Made by a program: the position numbers and the translations under genes | Part shown: positions 31,261-44,300 of the stretch, one piece after another | Position numbering within the stretch: position 1 is the stretch's first letter | Layout: each line of letters starts with the position of its first letter | Origin: Sphaerolaimus hirsutus | Lineage: Eukaryota > Nematoda > Chromadorea > Monhysterida > Sphaerolaimidae | Assembly (NCBI GenBank): GCA_964036195.1 | Contig: OZ038450.1 | Location: 2,420,701 to 2,484,700 of the forward strand | Direction: 5' to 3' | Length of the DNA stretch: 64,000 bases | The notes under the pieces: model-generated | Told to the model about the DNA's origin: nothing | What the model saw: the letters and a program-made list of their open reading frames with translations, nothing else | The model's database searches: none

Positions 31261-33144
31261 CCGTTGCTAGCATTCGAAAAAATCATCGATTTTTTGGAAA
31301 ATATATATAAATATATCACTTCAATATTGGAAAAAATATAAATATATATAAATCACTCTAGGTCTCCAGAAAATATAATTAAATTACTGAAAAAATAACT
31401 CTAAGCTCAAAAAAAATCTAAAATCACTTGCGCTTTATTTCAATTTCAAGCAATATTCTAGGCTTTATTTACCATTTGCAAGCACAAAAAATGTACTCTA
31501 AGATACCACAGTCCATTTATTATCATTCCACAAGCAGTATTCATTTATACAGTATTTTACAAGTGAAAACATCAAGCAAATATCACAGAAAAATCCAACC
31601 TGCAGTTCAACCTCAATGCAAACTTCAAAAATATTTTGCCCTGCAAATATTTAGCTCTCAACCTATAGCGCCTGGTTGTGGCAATGGATGTTTGACTAAA
31701 TAGGTGCTCATGCTCAGCACTTTTTCATTGGTGATGTGCTGTGAAAACTCATCTTTGGGCACATGGCTACATTTTGGCAACATTGTGATGACACTAGTGG
31801 CTCTGGTGACACCATGGTGACAGTTTTCCACAGTTGTTCCCAATATTTGACAACAGCCGACATTGTTGCATGTCACCAAGCATTGTTAGTTTTCAAAAAT
31901 GGTAAACTGAGCTTGCAATCACTGTAGAAAAATTCTGATCACATCAAATAGGTATTTTTTGATTTAAAGTCATGTTCTATTTCAGAAAAGTATGTTAAAA
32001 GATAGAGAGATGTTTTATACCTTAAACATAACCATAGAATTCATAGCAGGATGCCATAAATAAAAAGTTACTAAAACAGTTTACATTTTTGTCACATACA
32101 AAATGAAAACTAACTGTGCTGACCGTGGCAAAGTGGATGGATAAAGAAATACAGAGAATTGATAATTAGGTTTATATTCGCACATTTACTTATTTGCACT
32201 ATTTTACATTTTATGCACTATATTATTTATCCATGGAGAATATTCGATTAGGAAAATGTTCTATAAGTTATTGATAAGTTTATGAGGAATGTTTAGGTTA
32301 AAAGGTCAAATAAGTTGTTATTAGGTGTATTAATATAAAATTAGGCTCATTCAACTCGCCGTAATTTTCTGATCATGATTATATATACATTTGCATAGTT
32401 TACTTGCAGTTTACAAAAGTCAAATCTTGTAATTATTTACGTACCGCGTAATTATCTAGGCCAGCGTCCTAATAGAGAAATGGTGCCCTGCGTGCAACTA
32501 GCATTTACTTTACGAAGCCCTTCGCATAGGTATAATTGTTATAACCCTGTTCACAACTATTTATATTTACTTAATAATTATAATACTTTGCTCAAGCTGA
32601 ATATATTATAGACCCTGCTCAATTAATATACCCATTTACCTCGAATAAGTCCCAATTTGCCAATTATGAAATATACGTTTCCAGGAAGTGATTATTATTA
32701 TATCGAATATACCCTGCTCTATTTATGTCATTAGGAACATTTACACTACTATTTACAGTTTCAAACCCTAATTTATTAGTTCCAATGTGCGTCAATGTTT
32801 TCTGACAAATTGAAGCAAATTAGTAAATCGGCCGAGTTTGCCGACTTCGCGCCTCTCAAGATTAATAGTTTTTCCATTAGCCCAATTGGTACCTGGTATT
32901 TCTTTACCATAATTGTTTGAATGTATGCACGCGCGGTATAAGGCAACTGTTTCGGTTAGATGTGTTTATTTGTTGCATTTATGTCTTATTTGTGCATTTG
33001 TATTAGGAAATTACTGTAACTGTTTTTCTATACATGATTTCCGTGTCTTAGCTACTTTGAGAGTTTTTACTTCAGTCTGCGGACCCACCCCAAGTGAACA
33101 AAATAAGCTAGCGATAGAAACTTCGACTAGGAAGCTCGCTAGGC
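31261..33144. other. AT-rich stretch of nearly 1.9 kb, no gene seen
   Basis: AT microsatellite-like sequence (ATATATATAAATATAT) at 31300-31345, then low-GC DNA with only short frames lacking protein character. The retrotransposon's 5' LTR may begin inside its right end (a change of texture near 32900), but the boundary cannot be set. Copy at 60135-62018. Confidence 0.4.
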
Positions 33145-34564
33145 TTTGCGCTTTTGTAACACGCTGTATCTGATCGAAATAAAGTACCTGAAACAATTTC
33201 GAACCCCTTTCAACACGCAACCACGATATAAACTCAACTTGGCTGTCGACAAGTGGACGTTCGGCAACAACGGGAAATCAACCACTCTAAAGGCCGTTTC
33301 TCACTACGGTCTTGAAGCAGCCGGATTCGGTGGTAGAAGACGCTGACTTCGGTGGCTTCATCACATGGCGCAGCGAGCAGGGTGATTGCATGACATTGTG
33401 CTATCACCAAGCCGGAACGGACATTGTGCGGCAGTTGGCAGAACTTCAAAAGTCCTGCTGAACATCAATTTGGCCTTGGCTGAGCGTTGGCTGTTGATTT
33501 GCAGACAGCATTGTGCCAAAGTCACGGCACTCCTGTCTACATCCTGGGAGCGGTTCTACGCTCACGCGCGGAGGACACTGGAGTTCTGACAAGCCTGTCA
33601 GGATTTCAGGCAGCTTTCACCAGTGTTCTGGCAAGGTGCTAGACGCTGGGCGGCACCGGCATTTGACAAGGAGTCATTGTCGGACGGTGGTCAAACTTTC
33701 GCTGGACGTTCCTGGACATCTGGACTCCAGTGACCGCTCGCACGTCCTTCCTATGCCAAGGGAGGGTGACCTGACGGAGACAGGATCGCCACAGAGCCAC
33801 GCTAGTCAAAGGGCTGTTTTTTGGGCATTCGCGGAGGTCCCTCGCTCCACTGGGTAAGAGTGGACTCATACCTCGGAAGTGCAAAAGTAGGGGTATCAGT
33901 GTACAAAGGGCTGTAGCTGACAGAGGGCTGTAGCTGACAGAGAGTGGATTTGAAAACCAAGTATTAGGATACTTGGTAGCGTGTAGGAGCTTTGCGGAGC
34001 TCCCATCAAATATACACGCTGTGCCTGCTCGGTACCATCAGATCAGACAGCACAAAAGTGCCAGAATACTGCATTGCACAGGCGCAATTGCAGAGCAGTG
34101 TACAGAAACACTGCCCAGAATCAGGAAGTGCACCAGAGTGCACAGAAACGTGTCACAGGTGACACGGCAAGCGCAGCACTGCGCACAGCGGCACAGGAGC
34201 CGCTCAGGAAAGCAAGTGGCCGGCGTGGTCACAAGGCACACAGGTGTGCCAGAAAGAGCGCCAGAGCGCTCAGAAAGAGTGTGTACGGACCCCTTTGGGC
34301 GCACACTGCTGGGCAAATAAATTGTTTATTGTCCAGGTGGATTTGACCGGTGTGTTGAAGTCAACGCGTGTAAACAATCACGTCAGGGGCTTTAGGAACA
34401 CACCTGGTGCCAGTGCAGTAAAGGTCAACGCGTGAGAACACGTCAGGGGCCTGTAGGACTGCATTGGTATTGTGCGAAGCACAACAAATCCGTGGTGCAC
34501 AGAGCACTGCACAGAGAGACGCAGAGAAGCGTCCCAAGCGTCACAGGCGACGCACTATAAAGAG
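33145..34564 (+). mobile_element. BEL/Pao-type retrotransposon leader, cut off before gag
   Basis: Identical to 62019-63438 but ends at 34564, where the filler TGGTTT and the second 28.9-kb unit begin. No gag frame follows. It therefore now sits upstream of the truncated MSP exons at 35219-36776. It contains the same AATAAA sites (about 33178 and 34316) and the same 9-bp hairpin (33956-33977). Confidence 0.5.
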
Positions 34565-34570
34565 TGGTTT
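34565..34570. other. 6-bp filler TGGTTT at the tandem-duplication junction
   Basis: Lies between the last shared base of unit 1 (34564) and the first base of unit 2 (34571), and belongs to neither parental flank. The same hexamer occurs at 63469-63474, 30 bp beyond the right breakpoint, in the first codons of gag. This is compatible with a short templated insertion. Confidence 0.85.
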
Positions 34571-35218
34571 TACCGGGAGTTATGAATTTTAGCACAATTT
34601 TTCCAATTATGCGCTGTAACTGGCGTAAAATTAGGGCGTAAAATAAACGAAATTTGCGACAAAATTCATAACTTCTGGTACAATTAAAATAAACTGATGA
34701 GCTTTGGACACAAGCAACATCTGCATGTGCGCTTTCTTTGACTGAAATTACAACGCCATATCTTTATCCATTCACCTGTAATTAATTTGCAGCCCAAAAA
34801 TCGATTTTACGCCCGTCAATTTTACGCCTGAGCTGTAATCGCATCATTATGGGAAATTTATAGATTTGTCGACTTTTACAAATCGGTTTCCACAGTGGAC
34901 TATCACATTTCTTGCGTAGTTTACCATAAAAAATGATGCAGAGGATGGACTTGTCGACCTTTAGCCCAAAACTAAGTGGACTTGTCGACTTCATGCCCAA
35001 ATTTTTTTTGCATTTTCCCACAAAAATGTCAAATTTGGCACTTTGCCATATGGGCATGTGAGGTCACAAATTTTATGGAAAATGATGAAAAGTGTGCGGA
35101 AGCAGCCACAGATGACGTTTCCGGGCCTAACTCGAAATTTTCATATTATGGACTTGTCGACTTGCTAGAATTGGACGCCTCAATTATAGCTACATACCTA
35201 ATTACCACGTGCTCGCAG

Positions 35219-36776
35219 CGGCAGCAGCTGGAACACGACCACGGACGAGGGCACGACGATCACGCTCACGTCGGGCTTGTCGGCCAGCGCGACCGCCTCG
35301 GGCACGTTGACGACGGGCGCGCCGGTCGCAGCCGCGGCTGCCGCGTCCACGCACACGGCGCACGAGCTGCACAGCGCGCACACGGCCAGCGAGGGCCTGG
35401 TGACAGTCCCAGACCCTGTCAAGTGTGGAGTCAAGTGTCAAATGTCATGTAAAATGCGATGTAAAATGCGATGTAAAGCGTCAATTGTAATGAGAAATGT
35501 AAAGTGAAGTGTCAGATGTCATGCAAACTGTAATGCAAGTGTCAATTGTGATGACAAATGTAGAGTAAAGTGCCAATTGTCACTCAAATATTATTAGTAA
35601 TAAAATCTTTTTTTAAATTTTGATTGACATTTTACATGACATTTTACACTTTACTTAACACTTTACTTGGTCTGGGACTGCCCGCTGGCCGACTTGCAGA
35701 CGGCCAGCGAGCCGCGCGTATCCACCATGCGCTCGTCCGAGTCGTTCGGCGGCGACCGCAGCCACACCGCAGTCGACATTTCCGCTGATGGTATGGCGTG
35801 GGCAATTACGTTGAAGCGAGCGGTTCACTGAGTTTCGACGCTAGTGTGGAAAGTGCTTTCGCGCATGTTTCGCAGCAGATAAGATCTGGAAAAACAAGGT
35901 TCCGAATTTTTGAAATACTTATTGAATTTTGCATCATGCAAGAGGCGCCCGTAAAAGCCACGGGAAAAAATGTCCATTTTTATCTCTAAAGTAAAATACT
36001 CCAAAAGCAAAAAGCATCGAAAACGAATTTCACCACTGACAAAGTTCTATCGGACGTTTTTGCGCGAAAAACGCAGGAACTCAGACGGGCGGTCGCACCG
36101 TGACCGATGGCGATGTGGACCTCGTTTCGGAGCAGTTGGACAACGCAAAGACGCAGCCAATTGGCGGAGTTTCGCTCGTCACACAGGTTGGGCATGATGA
36201 TGAGTGCTGCAGTTTTGGTATGAGATTATGATGGTGTGGTGGTAAATGCATTAAACACCAAATTTGGAGCACTCAGAAATCAACTTTGAATTGGCATTAA
36301 AGTTTTACTCGGTGTTCGTTAACTGCAGTTGACGAGAGTACAAATAACTCATTCCAGTCAACTCAAGTGCGTTAAAGAACGATTTGAGAGCTTACTAAAA
36401 TTAAAAAATTACATTGCTTAACTAGTGTTTCCAGTGACATACATGTGGGTATTTCAGTAAATGCAAATTTTTTCTATAAAAACAGCAAATCCAATTTTAC
36501 AGGTGCCAAAGCTTCAAAACGTATGGAAAACTCATACATACCTAAGCTTTGACCGCATTTGAGTTAACCGGAATAAGTCATTAGCGGACACTTAATTCCG
36601 GTGAACTCAAATGCCTTCAAATTTAATTGATGGGGTTTCAAAATTCCACTTGAAAACTAGTGTCTCCGGCCATTGTGACCATTATTTCGCAGCCGCCCTT
36701 GCCACCGCCGGGCATGCAAAAGCGCGGCCGGGTGCACCGCTTCGCGCAGTGGATGGAGCGCTCCATACGCGGACAT
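35219..36776 (+). pseudogene. MSP-domain gene copy A', exons 5-8 only (5'-truncated by duplication)
   Basis: Exons 35219-35399, 35712-35790, 36077-36186 and 36693-36776 repeat exons 5-8 of copy A exactly. Exons 1-4, including the start codon and the whole MSP domain, are absent because the duplication breakpoint (34571) falls in intron 4. The sequence upstream is the leader of a BEL/Pao-type retrotransposon. Without a new promoter and start this is a dead fragment. With the retrotransposon promoter it could be transcribed as part of a chimeric RNA, which is inference. Confidence 0.65.
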
Positions 36777-37713
36777 GTTCGTTTCCATTGATAGCTGGAA
36801 AAGAATTGGGGGGGTTCGATATATACACTTTTTGAAGATGTAGAAAAAAGGTAGAAAAGCTTTTGAAAGCATTTGAAAGCTCTAGTCATGGCGCACATCA
36901 ACAAATTTTTTTTATTGCTGCATTTGTATTCAAATTTTTAATTTATTGAGGTTTTAAAATTTCAAACAGATACCGTCCCAAAGTGGGCGGAGCCTGTGAA
37001 AAAAATTCCCGAAAATAAGAAATGGCATCATATGCTCTTTCATATGAGCCATCAACCATGAAAATCGGTCGTGTTTCAAGGAAGTTATTGCAGTTTGAAG
37101 ATTGTCGGGAGAACAAGAAGAACAACAACAACAACAACAAGAACAACAACACTACTTGAAAAAGAAAATCCGTAATAACTTCCTTCGAACTCAACCGTTG
37201 GATCTGAAAATTTGCATGGTGGTACTTTTCGACACGGGCTTTTTAATGGTACAATCGGTTCTGCACTAGCGCATTGCGTTCCGAAGTTATTGCGATTTTA
37301 AATTTGCGATTTCCGCATTTTGGTGTGTCCGACCATATTATGGGTGGGTCGCTTGCGCCCTCCCTCGGCAGCGAGGGATGGCGCTGGCGCGCCCACCCGA
37401 TTACAGAGTATTGCCACTGTCTGATATACCTATATATGTTGACACAAGGTCATATCTGGGAGCTTTAAAAAAAACATTTTTTTTATTTAAAAAAAACTTT
37501 TTTTTAAACAAAAAACATCGAGTTAAAAAAAACGTTTTTTTCAACCCTAGGCCTGAGATGTTTAATAAGAAGAATTAGAGATGGAATGAAATAATCAAAA
37601 AAATATTTGTATTAACTATCTCCAGTCACTTACCTTAAAATGCGGTATGAGCACCAGGGTACACTGTATCCCATTAATTCCGCTATTTATAACACAACCA
37701 AATCCCCACACAG

Positions 37714-38303
37714 GAGGACCCCTTCGCCATTTTCGAGAAAGCTGGCGACACGCCAAAAAAGGGTAAAGTAGCCGCATTGTCTACGCAGTACAAGAAGCTC
37801 AGCCAGTTGGACCATGTTTTGCAGCGGCCCGATACCTATGTCGGCTCAGTTGTGCGCACCGAGAGTGCGGTTGGTTCGATTTTTATGAATTGTTTCGATT
37901 TTTTGTATTATTTTGTGTGCCTCCTGTAATATTTGATGCATTTCTTCTGGCCGCTGGCTAATTTCGCATTTGATCGAGTGGTGTGGGAGGAGTTCGTTTG
38001 AAAATAAAAAAATGATTTTGAGTGACTACATACTTAACACGGAAATACTTCCGCTCACATTTCGCAATGCAAAAAAGTAGTTTTTTCACCTTTTTTTTAT
38101 CATTTATCAGTTTATTTATCACAGTTTTTATCATTTCCAATAATTTTTCCGGTATTTGGACCGCTGAATACCGGAAATCATCGGAGCCCCGTTTTAACCC
38201 TACGTATAGCTTCACTAGCTTAGCTCTCAACTGCTCGCAGCCGATGTGGGTGTACGACGCGGAGCAGGACAACATCGTGCAGCGCGACATCACCTACGTG
38301 CCC
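37714..38303 (+). CDS. DNA topoisomerase II fragment, second copy
   Basis: Exact copy of the 8840-9429 fragment in the second unit, with exons 37714-37869 and 38241-38303. It has the same RPDTYVG and PMWVYD motifs, the same phases and the same lack of the rest of the gene. Here the preceding MSP exons are the 5'-truncated set at 35219-36776. Confidence 0.83.
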
Positions 38304-41300
38304 GTACCTACGTACCTACGTACCTACGTGTACTGCTGCTCGCCTGAAAGCGCTATAAAATAGTGCTGGAAAAAAGAAATCTTCAAAAGGGTACCTTAAG
38401 GGGCGTTCACACGGATTTTTTTGTGATGACACGTTTGAGTTTTCAAGTATTTTCACCGTCAACCTTCACTCCTCTGTGTATGCAAAATTTTAAGGGGGTT
38501 CCATAAACAAGTAGTGAAAAAAAGTGTTAAAAAGTGAAAAAGTTCCATATATGCAAGTATACTCACTAGTTAAGTGCACTCACATGCCAATTTGCAGATA
38601 AATCGTCCATGTCGTTCCAGAGTTATAAGGATTTCAAAAATATTATGGTTTTCGATCCAAAAAATCGCTGCGGCTTGAACGGCCCGTTTCAAATTAGCAC
38701 ATGTCCACGCGCCGCGCAGCGAAGCCTGGATCTGGGCAGCGCTGTCGCTGTATTTTTAAAAACGCTGCTTTTGTGCTGAATCGGTCAAAGGTGTCTATGC
38801 CTTATGTGCGATTCAGCACAAGCTATTTGAGTACCAAAAAATTGTGTCCATTGCCGTGTATGTGTGTAGGTGTTGCGACGGGCAAAATATATTTAAGTTT
38901 TCATCGTGGACTTGCAAATATCATACCATTACCGTAACTTCTTGAATGAGTAAAACTATGTAAATACATTGATTTTTTTACATTTTTTTTCATTTAAGAA
39001 GTCAAAATATCGTTGATATTTTGTGAAATAAAATTACCATAATTTAATGACTAAAATCGTGTGATAAATACCGTAATTAATGCATCATTAATGGTATTTC
39101 ATATGGACTAAAAATGTCTCTATTTTTATTGCGTATTTTGACATGAATGTAACTATAAGTGTGACCCGTTTTGGACAGCCAAAATTGCTTTTTTGCCAGC
39201 ACATAGTTTTTCTCCAACTTTGCTGTTGTGATCGCAAAGTGTGAGTGTGTGTCAGAGTTGTTAAAAGTACTGAATTGTTTTCAAATTATAAGTAAATGTA
39301 AAGTATTTATTTTTTACTCGTCCCCTAAGTACAGAAAACATAGTAAAATTTTTTTACTTTTACTCATGAGTAAACATGAGTAAAATAATTTTATCCCTGG
39401 AAAACAAGAGTGATTTTTTTAGGAATTTTTCTTAAATTTTTACTCAAAATCACTAATTTTTGTAACTTATTGTCCATTCCAACCACCAAATTCACCAATT
39501 CATGATTTATGTGCTTATTTTCAGTGATTTTCGCAATTTTCTATTTTTCTCTTTTTCCTCCCTTTTTCCCATCTATGAAAAAGCCTATAACAACGCCTAT
39601 CTTAAATACATTTTCTGTACTCAAGTACTTTCAAAAGTATACGTATTGACTCAGTAATCGAGTATGCTTACTCTTTGAGTAAATGTAAATACGTTTTTAA
39701 CAACCATGGTGTGCTGAACTGCAGACGCTGAAATCAAAATCTAAAGAACTCAACGTTTTTGAAGCGTAAAATTTCAAAATTTGCGATATTTCGCGCAGTT
39801 TGCAAGCGAGCCGATTTTTTTTACGCTTCAAAAACCTTGCGTTCTCTAGATATTGATTTCAGCATTTGTAGTTCAGCATGCAAAAACGTTCGAAGGCTGA
39901 ACGCAAAAATTCCGTGTGCGGTGCGCCATTGTGATGTACGCCACGTATATATAGATGAAAATATAGTAATTACCGTATTACCTCGAAATACCCCCAGGGG
40001 GTTTATTATTTCGCCAGCAAAATTTGACGGGGGGATAATTCGAGGGGGGGGGGGGGGGTTTATTCGAGGGGGGGGGGGTTTATTCGAGGGGGGGGGGTCT
40101 ATTATTTCGCCAGAAATTTTCGAAAATTCCCCATACGCAGACGTAGAAAAATCGAACAATTACATAGATGTATGTGTGTTTATAGGCATCTATAACTGTA
40201 TATACACAAAAACCCTTCCCTAACGTCACTTAATCATCAGTTTTAACGTGTGTTCTGCATTGTACAGAACACAAACTGCGGTATTTGTCATGTACGTTCA
40301 CGTTACACTCAGTTTTAGGGGGGGTATTACGAGGGGGGGGTTTATTATTTCCTCAGCCGAAATTTAGGGGGGGTATTTCGAGGGGGGGGGGTTAATTCAA
40401 GGGGGGGTTAATTCGAGGTAATACGGTATAAAGGTTAAAATTGGTAAATTTCAAATTTGGAAAAATGGCTGAGTGCACACTAGTTTTCAGCATAATATTT
40501 GAAATACAAGTAAATCTGCTTTGAATGCATTAGAGTTTTCCAAAATGAGTATTTTTGATCTCTGTAAACGTTAGTTGACAATCACCTCATTGTACATGGT
40601 CCGGCTGAAAAGTCCCCGGGCAGTGCTCGCCGTTCGCGCTAGGGGTAAGCTACAGTCATAAAATTTTTACAGGTTAAGATATGAGGTGTTTTGAGTTTTC
40701 ACCCAAAATTTCACCCCTCTAGCTCCACCCACTGGGGGACTGTGGGGGTTACAATTTCGGTCATTTTGTACTGATGTACAAATGGTGCTCTAGCTCAACG
40801 CTGCTTCAAGTTGTGATCATGAAATTTTGGCTAGTGTAAGCCACCAGTGTTGGCAATGTGCCAGCACCAACCAACATTAGCTATGATAGCATGAGCCTAG
40901 TTCATATTGTCATTACTGTCACTACTCTCTCTAACCAAATTATCATTCTGCCTCTCCTTCTCAAAATAGCCCCCCTTGGAGTCTACTCACTGCTGTTGAA
41001 CACAGGTAATGTGTCCACTACACATTAGTAATGAAACATAGGGAAATTTTATCCACATAATTCATTGACTGCACATAACAAAACAACATTAAAATCACTG
41101 CATTACAACATGATCTCAGATGATCACCAAAAACATCCATCACAGTTCCCACGTTTCTTGCACATCACCCTGATTTGCATATTAATTTTACCTTAAGCAA
41201 TAATGTGTATGTAAGTGTTGAATACTATCAGCACATCGCAATTGCAATCGCAATCAGCACATAGCACATCTGCAGCCCCCCCGCCCCCCCCCCCTGGATA

Positions 41301-44300
41301 CGGCTCTGGTGTTCATGCACACTAGATCACACTTTTTTCTTGTTGTTGGAGGTAGTCGCTGATTTGTCCGTTCTCTGCCGTACTCTGTATTACATGATGT
41401 GAATGTGATGTTTTCAAAGAAAGTGCTCCATTGTGGCCACACAAGCTAGTTTTCAACCAAAATTTTGAAAACTTGTAAATCTGCATTGAATGCATTTGAG
41501 TTTTCTAGAATGAGGTGCCCATCATCTACAGTTGACGGAGAGTAAAAATGACTCATTCTAGAAAACTCAAAGCGTTCAATGCTGATTTTAGAGTTTTCAA
41601 AAAGGAACATTGAAAATTAGCTTGTGTGGCCACAATTCTGCAGCATTTTTACACTTTGCTACAATTGCACAAAATGGTCCGGTCACCTACACACAGTAGC
41701 TTTCAACTGAAATTTAGAAATTTACACCACGTTTGGCCACGCATCCACACCATAGTTTTTAAAACATATTTATGTTTACTCAAAAAATATGTATTGTTTC
41801 ATAGTGGTTTCGAGAGGGGGGGGGGTCAAACGAGGGGGGGGGTATTTCGAGGGGGGGTATTTCGAGGAAATACGGTACTGTAAAAAAGTTCTGTACTCAC
41901 ATTTACCTATACTTTTTTAACGAACTCGAGTATTTCAGATAGGCTTTTTATAGGCTTTTTCCAGGCATAGATGGGAAAAATGTAAAAATGTAGAAAAATG
42001 GGTAAGATGGAGGGAAAATGTCAAGAATAGAATGGTCAAATAGTCACGATAAATTAGAGATTTTTAGTGAAATTGGGGCAAAATTACTAAAAAATAATCA
42101 CTTACATTTTCTCAGGGAAAAATTATTTTACTCATGTTCCCTCATGAGTAAGAGTAAAATCCATAACTCCAATTCGATTGGGAACAGATCCAACACTCCA
42201 ATTCGATTGGGAACAGATCCACTTCCAATTCGATTGGGAACAAATCCAACACTCCAATTCAATTGGGAACAGATCCACTTCCAATTCGATTGGGAACAGA
42301 TCCACTTCCAATTCGATTGGGAACAGATCCACTTCCAATTCGATTGGGAACAGATCCACTTCCAATTCGATTGGGAACAGATCCACTTCCAATTCGATTG
42401 GGAACAGATCCACTTCCAATTCGATTGGGAACAGATCCAACACTCCAATTCGATTGGGAACAGATCCACTTCCAATTCGATTGGGAACAGATCCATAACT
42501 CCAATTCGATTGGGAACAGATCCACTTCCAATTCGATTGGGAACAGATCCAACACTCCAATTCAATTGGGAACAGATCCACTTCCAATTTGATTGGGAAC
42601 AGATCCAACACTCCAATTCGATTGGGATCCAATTCGATTGGGAACACATCCAACACTCCAATTCGATTGGGAACACATCCAACACTCCAATTCGATTGGG
42701 AACACATCCAACACTCCAATTCGATTGGGAACAGATCCAACACTCCAATTCGATTGGGAACACATCCAACATTCCAATTCGATTGGGAACACATCCAACA
42801 CTCCAATTCGATTGGGAACACATCCAACACTCCAATTCGATTGGGAACAGATCCAACACTCCAATTCGATTGGGAACAGATCCACTTCCAATTCGATTGG
42901 GAACAGATCCATAACTCCAATTCGATTGGGAACCGATCCATCACTTGCACTGTCATTCGCAAAATCAATAAAAAAATCAGCAAATCTAATGCATTGTCTA
43001 CTGCTGGCGGGGGGGGGGGGGGTTATTCTAGGGGGGATTTTTTCCTCACCTCGCCAACAGGGTGGAGTTATTCAAGGGGAAGTTATTCGAGGGGGACTTA
43101 TTTGAGAATTTGCGGTATTATTCTGCATCACTGCCACCTTATTCGCAGCGAAATGCTATATAAACTGCACACAGCTTTGGTTAGGTATTTGCATCCACAT
43201 AAATATCAATTTGGTGCAAGTCCCGAGCCCTGAAAAGTGTCAAATCAAGTCAAATGTCATGTTAACTGTCAATCAAACAAAAGGAGACTATTTTATTACC
43301 AAAATTTTGACACTATATGACAATTGACAATTTGTATGACATTTTACATGAATGTTGACACTTGACTTTACGGGTCTGCCCCATGTTTGTATTTATGTAA
43401 ATATCAAAATATAAAATTTTTATTATTTTGGTGCGGCCGCGCGATCGAAATTTGGTGCGGCTGCGCGATCGAAATTTGGTGCAGCTGCGCGATCGAAATT
43501 TGGTGCGGCTGCTGGATCGAAAACTGGTGCGCCCAGCTAATTAATCTACCATATTACCTCGAATTACCCCCCTTGAATTAACCTCCCCTTGAAATACCCC
43601 CCCCCCTAAAATTCGGCTGAGGAAATAATAACCCCACCCCCTCGAAATACCCCCCCCCTAAAATTGAGTGTAAAGAGAATGTACATGACAAATACCGTAG
43701 TTTGTGTTCTGTACAATGCAGAACACACGTTAAAAGTGATGGCTAAGTGACGTTAGGGAAGGGTTTATGTGTATATACAGTTATGTATGCCTATAAACAC
43801 ATATACATCTACGTAATTGTTCGATTTTTCTACGTCTGCGTATGGGAAATTTTCGGAAATTTCTGGCGAAACAATAGATCCCCCTCGAATAAACCCCCCC
43901 TCGAATTACCCCCCTCAAATTTTGCTGGCGAAATAATAAACCCCCTGGGGGTATTTCGAGGTAATACGGTATCTATCCCGGAAACACAGAAAATACGGAA
44001 ATGTATTTTAACTTTTTTTTATGTGTTGTTGAGTTTCCGTGTAAAACAAAAACGGAAACTCAATGAGTTTCCGTATTTTATATGTATGTTTAATATGTTT
44101 TTTATCAGTCTGTAGGCATGTGTTTTATGTCTGTTTTTGTATGTGTGTGCGTGCTACGGCGGGTGCCATGCCCAGTATTTCGGTATGTTAGGCCGGAATT
44201 AGAGCTCAGCGTCGATTCGACGTGAAATGATGACGTGAAATGTTGTCGTGAAATTAATTACACGAGTGTGGATCATGCTACGGGTCTATAATTTTCTAAG

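Larger units (their letters stand above)
5697..34564 (+). repeat. 28,868-bp tandem duplication, unit 1
   Basis: Every stretch compared is identical to 34571-63438 at a constant offset of 28,874, including long G-runs and satellite arrays, with no indel. The left edge is exact: 5697 TACCGGGAG matches 34571, while 5696 (G) differs from 34570 (T). The right edge is after ATAAAGAG: 34565 differs from 63439. The unit carries MSP copy A exons 5-8, the topoisomerase II fragment, satellites, MSP gene B, the minus-strand gene fragment and the retrotransposon leader. Confidence 0.95.
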
